Part shown: piece by piece, positions 8,277-13,128 of the stretch
Layout: the number at the start of each line of letters is the position of its first letter
Position numbering within the stretch: the stretch's first letter is position 1
Assembly: GCA_903917305.1 (NCBI GenBank)
Contig: CAIXAA010000090.1
Location: forward strand, 1-13,128
Reading direction: 5' to 3'
Length of the DNA stretch: 13,128 nucleotides
Source: an uncultured Myxococcales bacterium
Lineage (GTDB): Bacteria; Myxococcota_A; UBA9042
The notes under the pieces: generated by a model
What the model was told of the DNA's origin: nothing
What the model saw: the letters and a program-made list of their open reading frames with translations, nothing else
Databases searched by the model: none
Position numbers and translations under genes: made by a program

Positions 8277-8448
8277 GTCGGCTCCGTGGATGAGACCGGG
8301 TCAGCATTGCTCCCAGCCCCGCACGCGTCAAGGCGTGCGCCGTGCACCGGTTCCCCTGCGCGCCAAGCCGTGGCATCATCCCCCGCGGCCGGTGCGCCCA
8401 AAGTCCTTGGAACCCTGCGCGGCCGCTGCGACTTTTCTGGAGTCTCCC
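8277..8448. promoter_or_regulatory. Divergent intergenic region with short inverted repeats
   Basis: This gap lies between the minus-strand methyltransferase and the plus-strand peptidase, so promoters for both are expected. It holds a perfect inverted repeat, CGCACGC (8320-8326) and GCGTGCG (8333-8339), with a 6-base loop, about 44 bp upstream of the methyltransferase start. A second, looser pair is GCACCGG (8344-8350) and CCGGTGC (8389-8395). No run of T follows on either strand, so a terminator is unlikely; an operator is possible but unproven. A clear GGAG ribosome-binding site at 8439-8442 sits six bases before the peptidase ATG. No convincing sigma-70 promoter can be named. Confidence 0.35.
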
Positions 8449-10512
8449 ATGAACGCGCCCCTGCTTCGCCGCGGATCTGCCGCCGCCTTCGCCCTTGCCC
8501 TGGCTGCCTGCGGTGCCGCCGCTCCCGCGCCGGAGAAGCCCGCCGCCGCGGCCGAGAAGCCGGCGGTCAAGGCGGAGGAGCCCAAGCCGACCGCGCCCGC
8601 CGTGCATCCGCTGCTGCAGCGTTGCAAGGACCGTCTGGCGGACGCGCGCTTGCAGCGCACCAACATCGTGCGGCTCGGCAAGGAGCACTCCCCGCCGCTG
8701 ACCGTCGACCATGTGCTCGGCGCCTACAACACGCTGCAACTGCACCTGGGCAATGCGGATTCCGAGTCGAGCCTCATGCGCGCCGTGCACCCGGACGCGG
8801 ACACGCGCGATGCGGCGTCGACCTGCGAGCAGCTCGTGGCGGCGCTGAACACGGAACTGTCGCTGGATCGCGAGCTCTACGAGGTTTTTGCCGCGCTGGA
8901 CGTGAAGGCGGAAGGGCCGGACGTCAAGCGGCTGGTCGAGAAGACGCTGGAGGACTTCAAGCGCGCCGGCGTCGACAAGGACGCGGCGACGCGGGAGCGC
9001 ATCAAGGTGCTCAACGAGGAACTCGTTGATGCTGGCCAGAAATTCGACAAGGCCATCACGAGCGACGTGCGCTCCATCGAGGTCGAGCCGTCGCGCTTGA
9101 AGGGGCTGCCGGCGGATTGGATCGACGCGCACCGGCCGGGCGAGAACGGCAAGGTCAAGGTGACGACCAACTACCCGGATTACATCCCGTTCATGAACTA
9201 CGCGGAGGACGACGCGGCGCGCCGCGAGCTGTACGTGACGTACCGGCTGCGGGCGTGGCCGCAGAACGGGGAGAACTTGAAGAAGATCCTGTCCTTGCGT
9301 TGGGAGCTGGCGCACCTGCTCGGCTTCAAGGACTGGGCCGAATACATCAGCGCCAACAAGATGATCAAGAATGAAGCCAATATCAACGACTTCATCGACA
9401 AGATCACCAAGGCCAGCGACAAGCGCGCGCACCGCGAGTACGACATGCTGCTGTCCGAGCTGCGCCGCACGGACAAGACCGCGAAATCCGTTGGGGATTG
9501 GCAGCAGGCGTACCTGCTGAACCAGTGGAAGAAGGAGAAGCTCAAGTTCGACGCCCAGCAGCTGCGGCCGTACTTGCGCTATGACCGCGTCAAGCAAGGG
9601 CTTTTGGACCTGACCTCCAAGCTCTTCCACATCACGTACAAGCCCAACGCGACGGCGCCCAAGTGGCACGAAAGTGTCGAAGCTTACGACGTTTTCGAGG
9701 GCGACAAGCAGTACGGCACCATCTACCTGGACATGCATCCGCGCGACAACAAGTACAAGCATGCCGCGCAGTTCACGCTGCAGAACGGCATCGAGGGCGT
9801 GCAGTTGCCGATCGGCGTGCTGGTCTGCAACTTCCCGGATCCGCGCACCTCGAACGGCCAGCTGGAGCACAAGGACGTCGAGACGTTCTTCCACGAGTTC
9901 GGGCACTTGCTGCACCACACCATCGGCGGGCACCAGAAGTGGGCGCGCTTCTCAGGCGTCGCGACCGAGTGGGACTACGTCCAGGCGCCGTCGCAGATCA
10001 TCGAGGAATGGAGCAAGGATTACGAGACGTTGAAAGCCTTCGCCGTGAACGACAAGGGCGAGACCGTGCCGAAGGAGCTGGTGCAGAAGCTCAAGGAATC
10101 TGAGGAGTTGGGCAAGGGCCTCTGGGTGCGCCATCAGATGTTCTACGCCGCGTTGTCGCTGCACCTGCACGACCGCGACCCGAAGGACATCGACACGGAC
10201 AAGGTCGTGGCGGACCAGCAGGCGTCGCACAGCCTGTACCCGTTCGTCCCCGGGACGCATATGCAGGCTTCTTTCGGGCACTTGAACGGCTACTCGGCGA
10301 TCTACTACACCTACATGTGGTCGATGGTCATCGCCAAGGACATGTTCAGCGCGTTCATGAAGACGGGGATCCTCAATCCTGACACGGCGTTGCGCTATCG
10401 GCACATGATCCTGGAGCCGGGCGGATCGAAGGACGCCGCCGACCTGGTGAAGGATTTTCTTGGGCGTCCCTACACGTTCAAGTCGTACGAGGATTGGCTG
10501 AACCAGCGCTGA
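8449..10512 (+). CDS. M3-family metallopeptidase, lipoprotein, with altered zinc-ligand position
   Basis: The 687-residue product starts with a lipoprotein signal: Arg7-Arg8, a hydrophobic run, and lipobox LAAC with Cys21 as the predicted lipid-attachment site. An Ala/Pro/Lys/Glu-rich linker follows to about residue 50. It is therefore expected to be anchored outside the inner membrane. The rest matches the thimet oligopeptidase/oligopeptidase A (M3) family, which cleave short peptides. The zinc motif HEFGH is at 482-486, with Glu483 as general base. His611, Tyr615 and Tyr622 correspond to the conserved FGHLxGYSAIYYTY region near the active site. Oddly, the family motif V-E-x-P-S-Q, whose Glu is the third zinc ligand, reads V-Q-A-P-S-Q, with Gln at 512 (codon CAG). 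Activity may therefore be reduced or altered. ATG 8449 was chosen for its GGAG site six bases upstream and because it creates the signal peptide; the frame also extends upstream to 8233, through the methyltransferase gene, which is spurious. Confidence 0.93.
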   Translation: MNAPLLRRGSAAAFALALAACGAAAPAPEKPAAAAEKPAVKAEEPKPTAPAVHPLLQRCKDRLADARLQRTNIVRLGKEHSPPLTVDHVLGAYNTLQLHLGNADSESSLMRAVHPDADTRDAASTCEQLVAALNTELSLDRELYEVFAALDVKAEGPDVKRLVEKTLEDFKRAGVDKDAATRERIKVLNEELVDAGQKFDKAITSDVRSIEVEPSRLKGLPADWIDAHRPGENGKVKVTTNYPDYIPFMNYAEDDAARRELYVTYRLRAWPQNGENLKKILSLRWELAHLLGFKDWAEYISANKMIKNEANINDFIDKITKASDKRAHREYDMLLSELRRTDKTAKSVGDWQQAYLLNQWKKEKLKFDAQQLRPYLRYDRVKQGLLDLTSKLFHITYKPNATAPKWHESVEAYDVFEGDKQYGTIYLDMHPRDNKYKHAAQFTLQNGIEGVQLPIGVLVCNFPDPRTSNGQLEHKDVETFFHEFGHLLHHTIGGHQKWARFSGVATEWDYVQAPSQIIEEWSKDYETLKAFAVNDKGETVPKELVQKLKESEELGKGLWVRHQMFYAALSLHLHDRDPKDIDTDKVVADQQASHSLYPFVPGTHMQASFGHLNGYSAIYYTYMWSMVIAKDMFSAFMKTGILNPDTALRYRHMILEPGGSKDAADLVKDFLGRPYTFKSYEDWLNQR

Positions 10513-10523
10513 TCCCCGTTTGG

Positions 10524-10553
10524 TTGCCCGCGCCAAGCTCCCTTTGCTACACT
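10524..10553 (+). promoter_or_regulatory. Candidate sigma-70-like promoter for the 304-residue protein gene
   Basis: TTGCCC (10524-10529) and TACACT (10548-10553) are separated by 18 bases, each matching four of six bases of the -35 and -10 consensus. It stands 84 bases before the ATG at 10638, just after the peptidase stop. Pattern matching only; a message read through from the peptidase gene is an alternative. Confidence 0.4.
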
Positions 10554-10637
10554 GCGGCGCCGTCCGATGCCGGGCGGTCCCTCCGCTCGACTGCGACGAA
10601 CCATCTCGCACAAATCCATTACAAATCAAGGTGAACC

Positions 10638-11552
10638 ATGGCAAAACCCGCAGCCCCGGGTGCCCAGCTCAGCAAGGACGAGATCAAGTTCTTGGAGAAC
10701 ACCCTCGCCGCCCTGCCGACGCAGAAGACGACCAACGTCGATGGCGACGCGGACGGCCTGCTGAAGTTCGGCTACCACCAGAATCCGTATGTTCGCACGT
10801 TCTGCAAGGTGCTCTGGAGCGGTTACGCTTTGGCGCGCGGGCAGTTGGGCGAAGGCAGCCAGCGTTTCTCGCAGGCGCGGCGCGATGCGACCGTGAGCGC
10901 GGTCGACCAGGGCACCATCAAGGCGCTGGACGAGGCTGCGACGTCGCTCGAGCAGGCGATGGCGCCGAGCGGCTCGATCAACAGCTTTCTCGCCGAGTTG
11001 CGTGACAAGACCATGCAGCGGTGCTGGTCGCGCGTGTGCGAGACGTGCAACCTTCCGCCGCCGCGCTTTCACGTGCTGTACGGCAAGAAGCCGCTGGTGA
11101 ACCCGGACGAGCTGGACGCGGCGGAGGAGGCGGAAATGGCCGCGCTGCGCAAGACGCCGCCGGCGCCCGTGCCGGCCGAGGCCGAGCTGGACGCCGACGC
11201 TGAGGGTGAAGGCGAGGAATTCTCGGATGATTTCGAGGATGACGACGAAGGCGAGGACGGCGAGGAAGGCGCGGAGCCCGAGGCGCGCCACGAGGCGCCG
11301 CGTCCCCGCGAGGCAGCTGCGCCGGCATCGGCGGGCGGCGCGATTCACGTGCAGCGGCAGGGTACGGCGGAGCTGGCCGGCGAGCTGCTGCTGTCGGCCG
11401 CGAGCGAAGTGCTGCGCGAGCTGAGGACGAAGAAGCCCGGCGGCGCGCTCAAGATCACGATCACGATCGAAGGGCAGCGCGCAGAGGGCAAGCCGCCGGA
11501 AGCCAAGGGCGAGGGTGGGGAGCAACGCCGTCGCCGCCGTCGCCGCCGTTAG
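10638..11552 (+). CDS. Unrecognised protein with acidic block and octa-arginine C-terminus
   Basis: I do not recognise this 304-residue protein. Residues 1 to about 170 look mostly helical and soluble, with no signal peptide or membrane segment. They contain three clustered cysteines (Cys129, Cys134, Cys137) and one distant Cys56. Residues 181-216 are strongly acidic (Glu/Asp/Gly/Ala), and 217-235 is Pro/Ala-rich. Residues 236 to about 280 form a second predicted folded part ending in a strand-like LKITITIEG. The end is eight consecutive arginines (297-304). An acidic block plus a basic tail could suit nucleic-acid or protein binding, but that is only inference. The ATG at 10638 has AAGG (10628-10631) six bases upstream. 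The gene follows the peptidase by 125 bp and has its own candidate promoter. It lies 99 bp before the Cys-rich lipoprotein gene on the same strand. Confidence 0.82.
   Translation: MAKPAAPGAQLSKDEIKFLENTLAALPTQKTTNVDGDADGLLKFGYHQNPYVRTFCKVLWSGYALARGQLGEGSQRFSQARRDATVSAVDQGTIKALDEAATSLEQAMAPSGSINSFLAELRDKTMQRCWSRVCETCNLPPPRFHVLYGKKPLVNPDELDAAEEAEMAALRKTPPAPVPAEAELDADAEGEGEEFSDDFEDDDEGEDGEEGAEPEARHEAPRPREAAAPASAGGAIHVQRQGTAELAGELLLSAASEVLRELRTKKPGGALKITITIEGQRAEGKPPEAKGEGGEQRRRRRRRR
11526..11549 (+). repeat. Short CGCCGTCGC-type tandem repeat encoding eight arginines
   Basis: The last 24 coding bases of the 304-residue protein gene are built from CGC and CGT triplets arranged as a nine-base unit, CGCCGTCGC, repeated twice and then partially. 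They encode Arg297-304 and end at TAG 11550. A run like this could expand or shrink by slippage and so vary in length between strains; no such comparison is available here. Confidence 0.7.
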
Positions 11553-11583
11553 GCTTTCCCGGCGCGGCAACCTCGCCAGAACT

Positions 11584-11611
11584 TTGCGGCTACGGCCACG
11601 GCTGCTACGCT
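11584..11611 (+). promoter_or_regulatory. Weak candidate promoter for the Cys-rich lipoprotein gene
   Basis: TTGCGG (11584-11589) and TACGCT (11606-11611) lie 16 bases apart, a poorer match to sigma-70 consensus than the candidate upstream of the preceding gene. The -10 part sits in TGCTACGCTG, very like TGCTACACTG in that other candidate, which hints at a shared promoter pattern. Read-through from the preceding gene is an equally simple explanation. Confidence 0.3.
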
Positions 11612-11651
11612 GTCGCGCATCACGCGCGCGCGTCTCGCGCCGGAGGTTCCC

Positions 11652-13128
11652 GTGTCCGTTCGTGTTGCCCGATTCCTCGTGCCGGCGTCCCTGCGCTTTG
11701 GCCTTCTGCTCGCCGGCTTGTGCGCTGTCGCCTGCACCAGCCCGGTTGCGCCCAACACGGCGTGCAAGGTCGCTGCTGACTGCAAGAAGGGCTACGACTG
11801 CCTGCAGGGCGTTTGCGTCGCAAAGACGCAGTTCCCTTGCGACAACGACGACTACTGCGCTGGCGTGCTCGCGAGCAAGGACTGGACGCCGGATCCTGTG
11901 CCGACCGAGTGCATGAAGCCCGTCTGCGGCGCCAAGAAGCTGTGCGAGCTGGCCCCCAAGGCCGTCGACACCGAATGCGCGGACACGGACGGCCTTGCTT
12001 GCACGCTGGCCCGCTGCGACGCGGCCGGGTCGTGCCAGCAGACCGCTGCGGTCGCCAAGGACGCGTGCCACATCGGCGCCGCGTGCCAGAAGAGCGGCGA
12101 CGTCGACAAGACGAACCCCTGCACGGCCTGCGACCCGGCCAAAAGCACGGACAAGTTCAGCCCTCTCGATGCGACGGCTGCCTGCGACGTCGACGGCTTG
12201 GGCTGCACGCTCGACCACTGCGACGGCAAGGGCGCGTGCGCCGCCGGCGCGTTGAAGGCGGACACCTGCAAGATCAAGGTCGGCAACAGCGACACGTGCT
12301 TCGACAAGGATGCTGCGGATCCCGGCAACGAGTGCCGCAGCTGCGACCCGACGCTCAGCACGTCCGCTTGGGTTCCCAAGACGAAGGGCGCGGGCTGCAG
12401 CATGGACAAGCTGGATTGCACGTTCGACGTCTGCGACGGCGAGAGCAACTGCGACCACAGCGTCCTGACGGCCGACACCTGCCTCATCGGCGGCGTGTGC
12501 CACAACGCGAAGGACGCCAACAACGACGGCTGCCAGGTCTGCGACCCGAGCCAGGACGCGAAGAACTGGACCGCGATGCCGGTCGACACGGCGTGCGACA
12601 AGGGCGCGTCGTGCGTGGCAGGCTCCTGCAACAAGGACGGTTTGTGCGTCGCGTCCGGCACGAAGAAGGGGTGGTGCTACATCGGCGCGGCAGGCTCCGG
12701 CGCGTGCTTTGCCGACGGCCAGCACGATCCGAGCAACGAGTGCGAGCAATGCGACGCCGCCAAGGCGCAGGACAAGTGGACCAACCTGCCGGCGACGGCC
12801 ACGTGCACCGAGGAGGGCGTGGACTGCACCGTGGACCTGTGCAACGGCAACGGCGCGTGCAAACACGTGCCCAACGATGCGCTGTGCGCCAGCTACGGCG
12901 GCGCGTGCTCGCAGGGGGCGTGCGACATGAGCGGCTGCAAAGCCGTCCCCCTCAGCACCGACGTGACCTGCAACGGCAGCGACGGCATCGCCTGCACGGT
13001 GGAGCACTGCGACGGCGCGAGCAAGTGCGACAACCTCCCCATCCCGGAAAACGGCTTGTGCAATGATGGGTTCGCTTGCACGCTGGACCTCTGCACGGCC
13101 AAGGGTTGCACCAACGCCGCCGACCCCA
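11652..13128 (+). CDS. Cysteine-rich repeat lipoprotein, C-terminus beyond window
   Basis: The frame is open from GTG 11652 to the window edge (492 codons), with no stop seen, so the gene is incomplete here. GGAGG (11642-11646) stands five bases upstream of the GTG and sets the start. The N-terminus has Arg4, Arg7 and Arg15 before a hydrophobic run, then a lipobox-like AVAC with Cys28 as predicted lipid site; the protein is expected on an outer surface or in the periplasm. After this, cysteine makes up about 12 percent of residues (59 in total, including two in the signal region). Repeats of about 65-71 residues carry C-T-[LVF]-x2-C, D-G-x-G-x-C, and C-x2-C-D-P elements, often followed by Trp or Phe. 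They are probably disulphide-linked. Similar Cys-rich repeat proteins are common in Myxococcota surface proteomes, but I cannot name a family or function. Long open frames on the other strand here are base-composition artefacts. Confidence 0.85.
   Translation, partial: MSVRVARFLVPASLRFGLLLAGLCAVACTSPVAPNTACKVAADCKKGYDCLQGVCVAKTQFPCDNDDYCAGVLASKDWTPDPVPTECMKPVCGAKKLCELAPKAVDTECADTDGLACTLARCDAAGSCQQTAAVAKDACHIGAACQKSGDVDKTNPCTACDPAKSTDKFSPLDATAACDVDGLGCTLDHCDGKGACAAGALKADTCKIKVGNSDTCFDKDAADPGNECRSCDPTLSTSAWVPKTKGAGCSMDKLDCTFDVCDGESNCDHSVLTADTCLIGGVCHNAKDANNDGCQVCDPSQDAKNWTAMPVDTACDKGASCVAGSCNKDGLCVASGTKKGWCYIGAAGSGACFADGQHDPSNECEQCDAAKAQDKWTNLPATATCTEEGVDCTVDLCNGNGACKHVPNDALCASYGGACSQGACDMSGCKAVPLSTDVTCNGSDGIACTVEHCDGASKCDNLPIPENGLCNDGFACTLDLCTAKGCTNAADP
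11976..13128 (+). repeat. Tandem Cys-rich protein repeats inside the lipoprotein
   Basis: At least seven repeat units are seen, marked by the first Cys of the C-x4-C element at codons 12000, 12204, 12417, 12612, 12825, 12993 and 13077. Spacing is 68, 71, 65, 71, 56 and 28 residues, so the first five are full-length and the last two are shortened. The fourth unit has CVAGSC in place of the usual CT-type start. The last units in view have lost the C-x2-C-D-P module. The DNA units differ clearly, so these are old protein repeats, not recent tandem DNA copies. Confidence 0.8.

Noticed and set aside
7234..9933. 899-codon minus-strand open frame across the synthetase, methyltransferase and peptidase region
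   Set aside because: It crosses real genes on both strands and has no recognisable domain; composition artefact.
10626..13007. 793-codon minus-strand open frame opposite the last two genes
   Set aside because: Ala/Arg/Val-rich artefact; the plus strand has good ribosome-binding sites, a lipoprotein signal and regular Cys repeats.
11813..13066. 417-codon plus-strand frame inside the Cys-rich gene
   Set aside because: Arg-rich off-frame reading of the true Cys-rich frame that starts at 11652.
1..13128. CRISPR arrays, tRNA or rRNA genes, insertion sequences or phage genes
   Set aside because: No spaced direct repeats, cloverleaf-like sequence, transposase motifs or terminal inverted repeats were seen by eye; a covariance-model scan could still find small RNAs.

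Overview
The window is GC-rich, almost fully coding bacterial DNA. Nine protein genes are supported, and no RNA genes, insertion sequences or CRISPR arrays were seen. The gene style suggests a Gram-negative bacterium, most plausibly Myxococcota or a related deltaproteobacterial group. The reasons are two lipoproteins with type II signal peptides, one a very Cys-rich repeat protein and one an M3-family peptidase, plus strong Shine-Dalgarno sites and high GC at third codon positions. This placement is inference; no marker gene is present to prove it.

Region 1 (8-4036, + strand) holds an ElaA-like GNAT acetyltransferase, then a fused alcohol-dehydrogenase-like/Gfo-Idh-MocA oxidoreductase. The oxidoreductase overlaps by an ATGA junction with an O-antigen ligase/polymerase-like membrane protein. 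Region 2 (4076-8276) holds a minus-strand multi-pass membrane protein that may be a GT-C-type glycosyltransferase, a divergent plus-strand glutamine-hydrolysing asparagine synthetase homologue, and a minus-strand SAM methyltransferase whose 3' end overlaps that of the synthetase by 11 bp. The bi-domain oxidoreductase, the O-antigen ligase-like protein, the AsnB-like amidotransferase, the methyltransferase and the GT-C-like protein together look like part of a surface-polysaccharide (exopolysaccharide/O-antigen) locus. No conventional glycosyltransferase or Wza/Wzc/Wzx gene lies in the window, so the locus is either incomplete here or dispersed.

Region 3 (8449-13128, + strand) looks unrelated to sugar chemistry. 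It holds an M3-family metallopeptidase lipoprotein, an unrecognised 304-residue protein with a long acidic block and an eight-arginine C-terminus, and a Cys-rich repeat lipoprotein that runs off the right edge. That last gene starts at a GTG codon behind a strong ribosome-binding site and has no stop inside the window, so it is easy to miss.

The observation most worth checking is in the M3 peptidase. Its HEFGH motif is intact, but the Glu that normally supplies the third zinc ligand, in the V-E-x-P-S-Q motif, reads Gln. No stretch longer than about 175 bases lacks a gene; the two divergent intergenic regions (5363-5527 and 8277-8448) each carry a short inverted repeat. I see no clear evidence of a wholly new multi-gene system.
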